DNA of 64,000 bases from Maricaulis sp. (GTDB taxonomy: Bacteria; Pseudomonadota; Alphaproteobacteria; Caulobacterales; Maricaulaceae), in assembly GCF_030149515.1 (NCBI RefSeq), contig NZ_JASBRI010000024.1:62001-126000 (forward strand), written 5' to 3'. The notes beneath the pieces were generated by a model. The model was not told where the DNA came from. It saw only the letters and a program-made list of their open reading frames with translations, and did no database searches. The first letter of the stretch is position 1, and each line of letters starts with the position of its first letter. Of this stretch, positions 33,118-42,281 are shown piece by piece. Position numbers and translations under genes: made by a program.

Positions 33118-36100
33118 ATGACCGATCCCAACAAGACTCACGAAGAAGCGCCGGGCGGCGGCATCATCGGCTGGTGGGCGCGCAATTCGGTTGCAGCGAA
33201 CCTGCTTATGATCGTGGCCGTGCTCGGTGGTTTCCTGGGCTATCAGGCCCTCAACCGGGAGGTCTTCCCGACCGCCAGCTTCAACGGGGCCACCGTTTCC
33301 GTGTCCTGGCCCGGCGCCTCGCCGCAGGAAGTCGAGGAGCAGATCATCGTCCGGATCGAGGAAGCGCTTTCGGACATGATCGGCATCGAGACGATCACCT
33401 CCACCGCCCGCGAGGGCAGCGGCTGGGTGAATATCGAGGGCAAGCGCAATGTCGATGTCGGAGAGTTCATCGACAACATCAAGCTCGAGGTGGACTCGGT
33501 CAACAATCTGCCGCCCTCGGCCTTCCGCCCCATCGTCACACAGTGGCGCAACCAGGAACAGGTCGTCGGCTTCGCCATTCACGGCGATATCGACCGGCGC
33601 GACCTGCAGGCCATCGGCCGTGAGGTGCGCGACGAGGTGGCCCAGCTGCCCGGCGCCTCCATCGTCAACCTGTGGGCCAATCGCGGCGAGGAAGTGTCGA
33701 TCGAGGTCTCCGAGGAGAATCTGCGCCGCTACAATCTGACCTTCGACGAGATCGTCCGCGCAGTGCGCGCCTCCTCGCTCAATGCCTCCGCCGGCACCGT
33801 GCGTACCGAGCTGGGCGAATTCGGGCTTACCGCCCGCCAGCTCGCCGACACGGCGCCGGAATTCGAGAACATCATCATCCGCCAGACCGAGGCCGGCGGC
33901 ACGCTGCGCGTGCGCGATGTGGCCCAGGTCACCGACGGCTTCGTCGATTTCAACCTGGAGGCCACCTACAACGGCGAGCCCATGGTCCTGGTCGTGGTCG
34001 AACAGTCACCGAATATCGACGTGGTCGAGACCGCCCAGGCCGTGCGCGACTATATCGACAACGCCTCCGCCGACCTGCCCCCGGGCGTGCACATGTCGCT
34101 GTGGTGGGATAATTCGGAAATGTACACGGCGCGGATGGAGACCATCTCCAATTCCGCTCTGATCGGCGGCATTCTGGTCCTGATCGTGCTGTTCCTGTTC
34201 CTGCGCCCCGCCGTGGCCTTGTGGGTCACAGTGGGGATTTTCGTCGCCTTCGGGGGTGCCTTCCTGCTCCTGCCCATGATGGGCGTGACCCTGAACATGC
34301 TGTCCCTGTTCGCCTTCCTTCTGGTGATCGGGATCGTGGTCGACGATGCCATCGTCGTCGGGGAGAATATTCACGACCGGGTCGAGCGTGGCGAACCGGG
34401 GCTGACGGCCGCGATCGTCGGCACACAAATGGTCGCCAAGCCCGTTATCTTCGCGGTCATCACGACGATCATGATGTTCTCGCCGTGGATGCTTCTGACC
34501 GGTCCGGAGGTGCAGTTCACACGCCAGATCTCGCTGGTCGTGATCGCCGCTCTGGCCTTCTCGCTGATCGAGTCGCTGCTGATCCTGCCGGCGCACCTGT
34601 CGCATCTGAAGCCGCAGTCGAATGCCGGCCTGTTCGGCCCGCTGATCGCGGTCCAGCGGGGCATCGCCAACACGCTGGTCTTCTTCGCCCGGAATATCTA
34701 CCGGCCCCTCGCCAAGGTGGCGATCCGCAACCGCTATGCCACCTTCCTCGCCTTCTTCGGCATTTTCATCGTCTCCATTGCCCTGATGATGACCAACCGG
34801 GTCGGTTCGGTCTTCATGCCGCAGATCGAGAACGAGACCATCCAGGTGAATATCCAGCTGGCCGAGGGCACGCCCTGGAACCGGACCGAACAGGTCCGCC
34901 AGCAGCTGGACCAGGCCCAGGTGGACGCACTGGAGCACTACCGCGCCGAATATCCCGGCGAAGTGGACATGATCGAAAGCCGCTCCACGCTGGCAACCGA
35001 CGGCCGGATTCGCGCCTGGATCACCTTGCCCGAACCGGGCGAGCGGCCCGGTGCCCTGCCCACGCGTGAAGTGGCACAGACCATCCGCGAATATCTGGGC
35101 CCGATCCCCGATGCCGAGGAAGTTCGCCTCGACTCCACCATCAATGACGGCGGCAGCCGGATGACCTTTGCCCTGTCACACCAGGACCTGGGCACACTGC
35201 GAGCCGCGGCGGACGAGCTGAAGGCCCAGCTGCGCTCCTACGACACGCTGTACGACGTGGTCGACAGCCTGCAGACCTCCACCGAAGAGCTGCAATTCTC
35301 GCTGCGCCCGAACGCCCAGACGCTGGGCCTGACCCTGCAGGACGTCACCCGCCAGGTGCGCCAGTCCTTCTATGGTGAGGAAGCCCAGCGCCTGCCGCGC
35401 GACGGCCAGGATGTGCGCGTCATGATCCGGATGGATGAGGAAAGCCGGCGCTCGCTCGACACGCTGCGCGAAATCCGCATCCGCACGGGCGACGGACGGG
35501 AGGTGCCGCTGGAAGCCGTGGCCGAAGCGCACTTCGCCCCCGGTCTCAACCGGATCAACCGGCGCAACGGCATGCGCACGGTCACCGTGTCGGCGGAACT
35601 CTCCGACCCGGCGGCGCGCGGCGATATCAACCAGAGCCTGAATGACGACTTCTTCCCGGGTTTCGACAGCCGCTTCCCCGGCCTGTCGCGGGACGAAATC
35701 GGCCAGGCCGAGGGCGAACGCCAATTCATGTCCGAGGTTGTCAACCTGCTGATCCTGGCCCTGGTGTCGATGTACTTCCTGCTGGCAGTGGCCTTTAAGT
35801 CCTACTTCCAGCCGCTCGCCATCATGGTCGCCATCCCGTTTGCGCTGACCGGTGCCATTTTCGGGCATCTGTTCTTCGGCATGCCGATCGCACTCTTCTC
35901 CTATTTCGGGGTCGGTGCGGCCGCGGGCGTGGTGATCAACGACAATCTGGTCCTTCTGGACTTCGTCAACCGGCTGCGGGCGAATGGCGTCGGGGCCTTC
36001 CAGGCGCTGGTCGATGCCGGCGTGCAGCGCTTCCGTCCGATCCTGCTGACGTCGGTGACCACCTTCCTCGGCATTTTCCCGATGATGGCGGAAACCTCGA

Positions 36101-36336
36101 CCCAGGCTGAATTCCTCAAGCCGATGGTCGTGGCGCTGGGCTTTGCGGTCGTCTTCGCCCTGTTCCTGACCCTGCTCCTGGTGCCTGCCATGTACGCCAT
36201 CGGTGTCGATATCGCCCGCTTCTTCCGGATGATGTGGACGGGCCAGAAGCAGCCAGCCTTGGGCGAACACTACAGCGACACGGACTTCGCCCACGGCGAA
36301 CTGCCCGGTCATCTCGGCGAAAGCCCCGCCGAATAG
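33118..36336 (+). CDS. RND efflux pump permease
   Basis: This 1072-residue protein is a proton-driven RND transporter with twelve predicted helices and two large periplasmic loops. The proton-relay aspartates lie in the fourth helix, LLVIGIVVDDAIVVGENI. Paired segments such as NREVFPTASFNGATVSVSWPGASPQEVEEQI near the N-terminus and the GVGAAAGVVINDNLVLLDFVNRL helix in the second half are family signatures. The group resembles MexB-like/hydrophobic efflux pumps of unknown specificity. The start has a strong AGGAGG 9 nt upstream. It ends the operon; the next gene begins 75 bp downstream. Confidence 0.95.
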   Translation: MTDPNKTHEEAPGGGIIGWWARNSVAANLLMIVAVLGGFLGYQALNREVFPTASFNGATVSVSWPGASPQEVEEQIIVRIEEALSDMIGIETITSTAREGSGWVNIEGKRNVDVGEFIDNIKLEVDSVNNLPPSAFRPIVTQWRNQEQVVGFAIHGDIDRRDLQAIGREVRDEVAQLPGASIVNLWANRGEEVSIEVSEENLRRYNLTFDEIVRAVRASSLNASAGTVRTELGEFGLTARQLADTAPEFENIIIRQTEAGGTLRVRDVAQVTDGFVDFNLEATYNGEPMVLVVVEQSPNIDVVETAQAVRDYIDNASADLPPGVHMSLWWDNSEMYTARMETISNSALIGGILVLIVLFLFLRPAVALWVTVGIFVAFGGAFLLLPMMGVTLNMLSLFAFLLVIGIVVDDAIVVGENIHDRVERGEPGLTAAIVGTQMVAKPVIFAVITTIMMFSPWMLLTGPEVQFTRQISLVVIAALAFSLIESLLILPAHLSHLKPQSNAGLFGPLIAVQRGIANTLVFFARNIYRPLAKVAIRNRYATFLAFFGIFIVSIALMMTNRVGSVFMPQIENETIQVNIQLAEGTPWNRTEQVRQQLDQAQVDALEHYRAEYPGEVDMIESRSTLATDGRIRAWITLPEPGERPGALPTREVAQTIREYLGPIPDAEEVRLDSTINDGGSRMTFALSHQDLGTLRAAADELKAQLRSYDTLYDVVDSLQTSTEELQFSLRPNAQTLGLTLQDVTRQVRQSFYGEEAQRLPRDGQDVRVMIRMDEESRRSLDTLREIRIRTGDGREVPLEAVAEAHFAPGLNRINRRNGMRTVTVSAELSDPAARGDINQSLNDDFFPGFDSRFPGLSRDEIGQAEGERQFMSEVVNLLILALVSMYFLLAVAFKSYFQPLAIMVAIPFALTGAIFGHLFFGMPIALFSYFGVGAAAGVVINDNLVLLDFVNRLRANGVGAFQALVDAGVQRFRPILLTSVTTFLGIFPMMAETSTQAEFLKPMVVALGFAVVFALFLTLLLVPAMYAIGVDIARFFRMMWTGQKQPALGEHYSDTDFAHGELPGHLGESPAE

Positions 36337-36411
36337 CCAAGACGCGTCCCGCATTGTATGCACCATGCGGGGCGCGTTCCTTTGCGCATCACGACAATTG
36401 GGGAAATATCG

Positions 36412-38475
36412 ATGAAAAAGCTGCTGCTGAGCACGGCCGTTCTGGCGCTCGTCGCCGCCTGCGGCCCGACCGGGACCGAGGATACGCAGACCGACACGAC
36501 GGCACAGGCCCAGACCGGCCAGGCCGAAATCGGCGAGTGGGGATTCGATCTTGCGGGCATGAACCGGGACGTCGTTCCCGGGAATGATTTCTACCAGTAC
36601 GCCAACGGTACCTGGCTGGAGACGACGGAAATCCCGGCCGACCGGTCCAATTTCGGCATGTTCACCGAACTGGCGCTGGAAGCCGAAGTGCACGTTCAGG
36701 AAATTATCACCGAACTGGCCGCCCGTGATGCCGAACCCGGCACGATCGAGCAGCAGGTCGGCGATCTCTACGGCAGCTGGATGGATACGGCGACGATCGA
36801 GGAACGCGGCCTGGCACCGGCCCAATCCTATCTCGACGGGATTGCTGCCGCCGAGACCCACGCCGATATCAACGCCCTGTTCGCCACGATCCATCACCAG
36901 TCGCCCTTCGGCGTGGGCATCATCCCCGACCCGGCGGACACCACCCGCTACACGGTCTTTGTCGGCCAGGGCGGGCTGGGCCTGCCCGACCGCGACTACT
37001 ATCTCGAAGAGGACAATGCGCGCTATCGCGATGCCTATCGCGACTATATCGCGGAAATCTTCTCCCTGGCGGGCATCGAGGGCGGCGAGGAGAAAGCCGC
37101 TGTCATTCTCGCGCTGGAAACGCGCCTGGCCGAGGTCCACTGGACCCAGGCCGATAGCCGCGACATCCAGAAGATCTACAATCCCATGCCGCTGGACCAG
37201 CTCGACACGCTGGCACCGCAATTCGATTTCCCCACGGGCATGGCCGAGCTGGGCCTGGACGGTGTAGCCACCTATCTCGTGGCCCAGCCGAGCGCGATCG
37301 AGGGCTCCGGTGCGATCTTCGAGGAAACCCCGGTCGCAGCCTGGAAGGACTACATGACCTTCCATTTCCTGCGCTCCAATGCGGGCCAGTTGCCGGCTGC
37401 TTTCGATCAGGCCACGTTCAACATGTACGGCCGCACGCTCAACGGCACCGAGGAACAGCGCCCGCGCGACCGCCGCGGCGTCAATCTTGTCGGCGGACAA
37501 TTGGGTGAGGCCGTGGGCCAGGTCTATGTCGACCGGCATTTCCCGCCGTCGCACAAACAGGCCATGGAAGACCTTGTCGCCAACCTGACCGCAGCCTTTG
37601 AAGGCCGGCTGCAGTCGCTGGAGTGGATGGACGAGGAAACCCGTGCCAACGCCCTGACCAAATTGTCGACTTTCGAACCGCGCATCGGCTATCCCGACGA
37701 GTGGCAGGACTATTCCGACCTGGAAATCCGGCCGGACGACATTTTTGGCAATGTGATGCGGATCAACGCGTTCAACTGGAACGAACAGGTCGAGGATCTG
37801 GCCGGTCCGGTCGACCGGGGCGAATGGCCCTATCCGCCGCAGACGGTCAATGCATCCTACAATCCGCTGATGAACCAGATCACCTTCCCGGCCGGCATCC
37901 TGCAGCCGCCCTTCTTCGACCCCAATGCCGACGCGGCCGTGAACTATGGCGGTATCGGCGCGGTGATCGGTCATGAAATCGGTCACGGTTTCGACGATCA
38001 GGGCCGCCGTTTCGACGAGAACGGGGCGATCCGCGACTGGTGGACCGCCGAGACCAATGCCCGGTTCGAGGAACGCGCCGACCGGCTGGGCGCCCAGTAC
38101 GACACCTATTCACCCGTCGAGGGCCGTTTCGTGAACGGCGATTTCACCATGGGCGAGAATATCGGCGATCTGGGCGGCGTGCAGATGGCCTATACCGCCT
38201 ATCACCGCCATCTTGACGCCTGCTGTGATGGCGAGGCCCCCGTGATCGACGGGCTGACCGGCGATCAGCGCTTCTTCCTGGCCTGGGCCCAGGTCTGGCG
38301 GCGCCTGTACCGCGAGGACAATCTGATCGCCCGTCTGACCACCGATCCGCACAGCCCGTCGCAATACCGCACAAACGGCGTGGTCCGGAATCTGGACGCC
38401 TGGTACGAGGCTTTCGGGGTGAGCGAGGAGCACGACCTCTACCTGCCGCCGGAAGAGCGCGTTTCCATCTGGTAG
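36412..38475 (+). CDS. M13 family (neprilysin-like) zinc metallopeptidase lipoprotein, copy 1
   Basis: This 687-residue protein starts with a lipoprotein signal (MKKLLLSTAVLALVAAC, Cys17), so it is anchored in the envelope. It is a full M13 peptidase: the zinc motif HEIGH is at 521-525 and the third ligand Glu582 is in GENIGDLGG; the substrate-binding NAxY-like motif is seen as NASYNPLMNQITFPAGI. The protein ends SIW, resembling the conserved C-terminal Trp of neprilysins. M13 enzymes cut peptides shorter than about 40 residues. It is followed by a terminator and then a paralogue on the same strand. Confidence 0.95.
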   Translation: MKKLLLSTAVLALVAACGPTGTEDTQTDTTAQAQTGQAEIGEWGFDLAGMNRDVVPGNDFYQYANGTWLETTEIPADRSNFGMFTELALEAEVHVQEIITELAARDAEPGTIEQQVGDLYGSWMDTATIEERGLAPAQSYLDGIAAAETHADINALFATIHHQSPFGVGIIPDPADTTRYTVFVGQGGLGLPDRDYYLEEDNARYRDAYRDYIAEIFSLAGIEGGEEKAAVILALETRLAEVHWTQADSRDIQKIYNPMPLDQLDTLAPQFDFPTGMAELGLDGVATYLVAQPSAIEGSGAIFEETPVAAWKDYMTFHFLRSNAGQLPAAFDQATFNMYGRTLNGTEEQRPRDRRGVNLVGGQLGEAVGQVYVDRHFPPSHKQAMEDLVANLTAAFEGRLQSLEWMDEETRANALTKLSTFEPRIGYPDEWQDYSDLEIRPDDIFGNVMRINAFNWNEQVEDLAGPVDRGEWPYPPQTVNASYNPLMNQITFPAGILQPPFFDPNADAAVNYGGIGAVIGHEIGHGFDDQGRRFDENGAIRDWWTAETNARFEERADRLGAQYDTYSPVEGRFVNGDFTMGENIGDLGGVQMAYTAYHRHLDACCDGEAPVIDGLTGDQRFFLAWAQVWRRLYREDNLIARLTTDPHSPSQYRTNGVVRNLDAWYEAFGVSEEHDLYLPPEERVSIW

Positions 38476-38497
38476 ACGTGCTGGAAACGAAGGTGAT

Positions 38498-38531
38498 ACG
38501 GCCCGGCCCCAGTGCCGGGCCGTTTTCGTTT
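38498..38531 (+). terminator. Rho-independent terminator after M13 copy 1
   Basis: The stem ACGGCCCGGC / GCCGGGCCGT (10 bp, 6-nt loop) is followed by a T-rich tract. Confidence 0.85.
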
Positions 38532-38634
38532 GGGCCCGGCCGCACTGCATTGTGACAAGACCGTCAGTTGCCTTGGCCGAATCGGGCCCTAGTGTTTCAG
38601 CGATTTAATTTTCCGGAACGACGGGGGAGAGACA

Positions 38635-40734
38635 ATGAAGAGATTTCTGCTTGGCACGGCCGCCCTGGCCCTGCTTACGGCGTGCCAGCCGGCCAGTGAG
38701 GCACCCGAAGACCAGGCCGCTCCGGCGGCCGAAACCGGATCCGCGCCAGCCAGCACGGCCGACACTGAGGCGGCCGGCACGCCGGACCTGGGCGATTGGG
38801 GCATCGAGACCCAGCACATTTCCGATGACGTGCATCCGGGCGACGACTTCTTCCGTTACGTCAACGAAGGCTGGCTCGACACCACCGAACTCCCGGCCGG
38901 ATTCTCGAGCTTCGGCGCCTTCACAGAACTCTATCTGCGCTCGGAAGAACGCATTGAGGGCATCATCCTGGAGGCGGCGGAGAGCGATGCCGGGGACGGT
39001 TCGCTGTCGCAACAGGTGGGCGATCTCTATGCCTCCTTCATGAATGTGGATCGCCTCGAGACGCTTGGCCTCGACCCGGCCCGCCCGGGCCTGGAGCGCA
39101 TCGCCGCTGCGCAATCGCATGACGACATCGCCGCCCTGTTCGGTGCGCCCGGCACGGATTCGATCTTCGGGGCCGGCGTCGGCCGCGACCCGGGCAATCC
39201 CCAGCGCTATATCGTGTCCATCGGACAGAGCGGACTGGGCCTGCCCGACCGCGACTACTATCTGCGCGAAGACGAACGTTTCGTGGAATATCGCGACGCC
39301 TATATCGCCTATATCAGCGATGTCTTCGGCATGATCGGCATGGACAACGGCGCCGAGCGCGCCCAGGCCATCCTGGACCTGGAAACCGCGATCGCCGAGA
39401 TCCACTGGACCCGCGCTGAAAGCCGCGACCGCGTGGCCACCTATAATCTGATGTCTACCGACGAGCTGAACGGCTATGCCGCCGGCTTCCCGTGGGACGC
39501 CTTCCTGACGGCCCTGGATTTTGCCGACCAGGAGGAGGTCGTGGTGCGTCAGAACACGGCGATCCAGTCGCTGGCACAGCTGTTTACGGAAATCCCTGTG
39601 GAGACCTGGCGCGACTATCTGGCCTTCCACTGGATGGAAAGCCACCGCAACCAGCTCACTCCCGCCTTCTACGAACGCTCCTTCGACTTCTACAATCGCA
39701 CGCTTTCCGGCACGGAAGAGCCGCGTCCGCGTGACCGCCGGGCGATCCAGTATGTCAACGGCTCGCTGGGCCAGGCCATCGGCCAGATCTATGTCGATCG
39801 CTATTTCCCGCCCGAATACAAGGCGCAGATGGAAGAGCTGGTGGGCTATCTCCGCGAGGCGCTCCGCGAGCGGATCGAGACACTGGAGTGGATGGACGAT
39901 GCCACCCGCGTCGAAGCCTTCGACAAGCTGGACAAGTTCCTGCCCAAGATCGGCTATCCGGACATCTGGCCGGACTATTCGGAAATCGAGATCCGTCCCG
40001 ACGACCTGTGGGGCAATGCCGAACGCATTTCCGAATGGTTCCGCAATGACAGCCGCGAACGTCTGGGCGGTCCCATTCGCGAATGGGAATGGTTCATGTC
40101 GCCGCAGACGGTGAACGCCTACTATTCCTCCACGGCCAACGAGATCGTCTTCCCGGCCGCCATCCTGCAGGGTCCCTTCTTCGACCCCTATGCCGACCCG
40201 GCCGTGAATTTCGGCGGCATCGGTGCGGTGATCGGGCATGAGATGGGCCATGGTTTCGACGACCAGGGCAGCCAGTCCGACGGCGACGGAGTGCTACGCA
40301 ACTGGTGGACCGACACGTCGCGCGAACAGTTCGATGCGCGCACCGACCGGATCGTGGCGCAATACGAGCAATTCTCCCCGGTCGAGGGCATGAATGTCGA
40401 CGGCCGGCTGACGCTGGGCGAGAATATCGGTGATATCGGCGGGCTTTCGATGGCCTGGCGCGCCTATCAGATGTACGCCGCCGAGCATGATGTGCCGGAG
40501 GAGATCGACGGTTTCACACCCGACCAGCGCTTCTTCCTCGCGTGGGCCCAGGTCTGGCGCAATGTGCGCACCGAAGACAGCTTGCGCGCCCAGCTGCTGG
40601 GCGATCCGCACAGCCCGGCGCAGTACCGGGTCAACGGCGTGGTTCGCAATATGGACGCCTGGTACGAGGCGTTCGGCGTGAGCGAAGAGAACGCGCTCTA
40701 CCTGCCGCCGGAAGATCGCGTCTCCATCTGGTAA
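38635..40734 (+). CDS. M13 family (neprilysin-like) zinc metallopeptidase lipoprotein, copy 2
   Basis: This 699-residue paralogue of the preceding gene also has a lipoprotein signal (MKRFLLGTAALALLTAC, Cys17), followed by an Ala/Glu/Pro-rich linker of about 45 residues. The zinc site is HEMGH (535-539) with Glu596 in GENIGDIGG, and the substrate motif is NAYYSSTANEIVFPAAI. Long stretches match copy 1 closely (GLGLPDRDYYL, RFFLAWAQVWR, NGVVRN-x-DAWYEAFGVSEE). The gene is preceded by a terminator and has its own start site with GGGGGAGAGACA before the ATG, so it is likely transcribed separately. Confidence 0.95.
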   Translation: MKRFLLGTAALALLTACQPASEAPEDQAAPAAETGSAPASTADTEAAGTPDLGDWGIETQHISDDVHPGDDFFRYVNEGWLDTTELPAGFSSFGAFTELYLRSEERIEGIILEAAESDAGDGSLSQQVGDLYASFMNVDRLETLGLDPARPGLERIAAAQSHDDIAALFGAPGTDSIFGAGVGRDPGNPQRYIVSIGQSGLGLPDRDYYLREDERFVEYRDAYIAYISDVFGMIGMDNGAERAQAILDLETAIAEIHWTRAESRDRVATYNLMSTDELNGYAAGFPWDAFLTALDFADQEEVVVRQNTAIQSLAQLFTEIPVETWRDYLAFHWMESHRNQLTPAFYERSFDFYNRTLSGTEEPRPRDRRAIQYVNGSLGQAIGQIYVDRYFPPEYKAQMEELVGYLREALRERIETLEWMDDATRVEAFDKLDKFLPKIGYPDIWPDYSEIEIRPDDLWGNAERISEWFRNDSRERLGGPIREWEWFMSPQTVNAYYSSTANEIVFPAAILQGPFFDPYADPAVNFGGIGAVIGHEMGHGFDDQGSQSDGDGVLRNWWTDTSREQFDARTDRIVAQYEQFSPVEGMNVDGRLTLGENIGDIGGLSMAWRAYQMYAAEHDVPEEIDGFTPDQRFFLAWAQVWRNVRTEDSLRAQLLGDPHSPAQYRVNGVVRNMDAWYEAFGVSEENALYLPPEDRVSIW

Positions 40735-40753
40735 GCTGTTGCGCTGCAACAAG

Positions 40754-40784
40754 AAACGGCCCGGCTGAAAAGCCGGGCCGTTTT
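40754..40784 (+). terminator. Rho-independent terminator after M13 copy 2
   Basis: The stem AAACGGCCCGGCT / AGCCGGGCCGTTT (13 bp, GAAA tetraloop) is followed by T residues. Its core is the same as the terminator after copy 1, suggesting the terminator was duplicated with the gene. Confidence 0.9.
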
Positions 40785-40855
40785 GCATTGCGCCCTTGCC
40801 CCACGGGTCCAAACCCGGTCTTATCCGCATCGGCAGACGTCATAGAGGGGAGATC

Positions 40856-42109
40856 ATGGAAGCCGAGACCGCACCGCTTGTGAGCAATGATGCCATCGTG
40901 ATGGGCCTTTTGGCCGTGCTGCTGGGCGCTGTATTCTGGACGTCGAACTCACAGATCCGCTTCTTCAAGATCTTCTACCGGATCTTTCCGCCGCTCCTGC
41001 TTTGCTATTTTTTGCCCTCGATGCTGAATACGTTCGGCGTCGTCGATCCCGATCAGTCGCAACTCTACTTCGTTTCCTCGCGTTACCTGCTTCCTGCGGC
41101 ACTGGTGCTGCTGACCATGTCGGCGGACCTGCCCGCCACATTCAAACTGGGCCCCAAAGCCCTGATCATGTTTTTGACCGGTACGATCGGCGTTGTCATA
41201 GGCGGGCCGGCCGCACTCCTGATCGCCAGCGCAGTTGTTCCGGATCTCATCGGTGTGGACGGACCGGAAGCCGTCTGGCGCGGCATGACGACCGTGGCCG
41301 GCAGCTGGATCGGCGGCGGTGCCAATCAGGCGGCCATGTATGAAGTGTTCGAGGTCGGCGATGAAATCTTCTCGGCCTGGGTGGCGGTCGATGTCATCGT
41401 GGCCAATGTCTGGATGGCCTTTCTGCTACTTGCAGCGAGTAATTCAGCCGCAATCGACAAGCGTGTCGGATCCGACACCCGCGCCGTCGACCATCTGCGC
41501 GTGAAGGCCGAAGCCTATGAAAGCGAGCATGCTCGCATTCCCGAGCTGAAGGACATGATGTTCATCCTTGCGATCGGGTTCGGCGCCGTGGCGGCATCCC
41601 ATCTCCTGGCGGACCAGCTGGCTCCCTATTTCGGCCAGTTCGAGGCGCTGTCGGATATGAGCCTGTCCTCGGGCTTCTTCTGGCTGGTGCTTACGGCGAC
41701 CGCGATCGGCGTCGTGTTGTCCTTTAGCCCCGCCCGCAAACTGGTCGCCGTCGGCTCGATGAAAACCGGTTCGGTCTTTATCTACATCCTGGTCGCCTCG
41801 ATCGGGATGAACATGGATGTTACGGCCATTGCGCGAAATCCGGAGTTCTTTGCGATCGGCTTCATCTGGATCGCATTCCATGCCGGACTTATGATCGTCA
41901 TGGCGCTGATCATCAAAGCGCCGACCTTCTTCCTCGCCGTGGGCAGCCAGGCCAATATCGGCGGAGCCGCCTCGGCCCCTGTCGTGGCATCGGCATTCCA
42001 CCCCTCTCTGGCCCCCGTAGGCGTACTACTCGCAGTTGTCGGGTACATCCTCGGCACGGCTGCAGCGACGCTTACGGGTGAAATCCTGCGGGTCATCGCC
42101 GGTGCATAA
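40856..42109 (+). CDS. DUF819-family integral membrane protein
   Basis: This 417-residue protein has about ten membrane helices and the DUF819 (YjcL-like) pattern: an N-terminal FYRIFPPLLLCYFLPSMLNTFGVVD segment, TTVAGSWIGGGANQAAMYEVFEVGDEIFSAWVAVDVIVANVWMA, and GSQANIGGAASAPVVASAF near the C-terminus. The two GG-rich re-entrant motifs are repeated as an inverted pair, as in secondary transporters. The substrate is unknown. The start at 40856 has GAGGGGAG upstream. It is a single gene with a strong terminator. Confidence 0.88.
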   Translation: MEAETAPLVSNDAIVMGLLAVLLGAVFWTSNSQIRFFKIFYRIFPPLLLCYFLPSMLNTFGVVDPDQSQLYFVSSRYLLPAALVLLTMSADLPATFKLGPKALIMFLTGTIGVVIGGPAALLIASAVVPDLIGVDGPEAVWRGMTTVAGSWIGGGANQAAMYEVFEVGDEIFSAWVAVDVIVANVWMAFLLLAASNSAAIDKRVGSDTRAVDHLRVKAEAYESEHARIPELKDMMFILAIGFGAVAASHLLADQLAPYFGQFEALSDMSLSSGFFWLVLTATAIGVVLSFSPARKLVAVGSMKTGSVFIYILVASIGMNMDVTAIARNPEFFAIGFIWIAFHAGLMIVMALIIKAPTFFLAVGSQANIGGAASAPVVASAFHPSLAPVGVLLAVVGYILGTAAATLTGEILRVIAGA

Positions 42110-42122
42110 CCACCTGAAAGCC

Positions 42123-42171
42123 AATCCTTAAGGGAAATTCAAAATCCGAATTCCCTTAAGGGTTGTTTTTT
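42123..42171 (+). terminator. Rho-independent terminator
   Basis: The segments AATCCTTAAGGGAA and TTCCCTTAAGGGTT form a 14-bp stem with one G-T pair and are followed by a GTTTTTT tract. It ends the DUF819 gene. Confidence 0.9.
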
Positions 42172-42181
42172 CATCGCGATG

Positions 42182-42197
42182 GTTAATATTCCTTAAC
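42182..42197 (+). promoter_or_regulatory. GTTAA-N6-TTAAC palindrome, CtrA-box-like
   Basis: An inverted repeat GTTAA-TATTCC-TTAAC lies 85 bp before the start of the secreted repeat protein. The CtrA box is TTAA-N7-TTAA, so the spacing here is one base short. It may mark cell-cycle control, but the match is not exact. Confidence 0.3.
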
Positions 42198-42281
42198 GGT
42201 CCACCCTGATTTGAGATAGCATCTCGTTCGGTTGCGGAACCGGCCGGTGTCGATTCCGCCATTTCGATGAGGGGGAAACGC

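Noticed and set aside
35176-37986. 936-residue open frame on the minus strand
   Set aside because: It is antisense to the RND pump and the first M13 peptidase, both with strong family motifs. High GC with regular codon use keeps the opposite frame open; the translation is His/Gln/Arg-rich with no motif.
38605-40251. 548-residue open frame on the minus strand
   Set aside because: Antisense to the second M13 peptidase.
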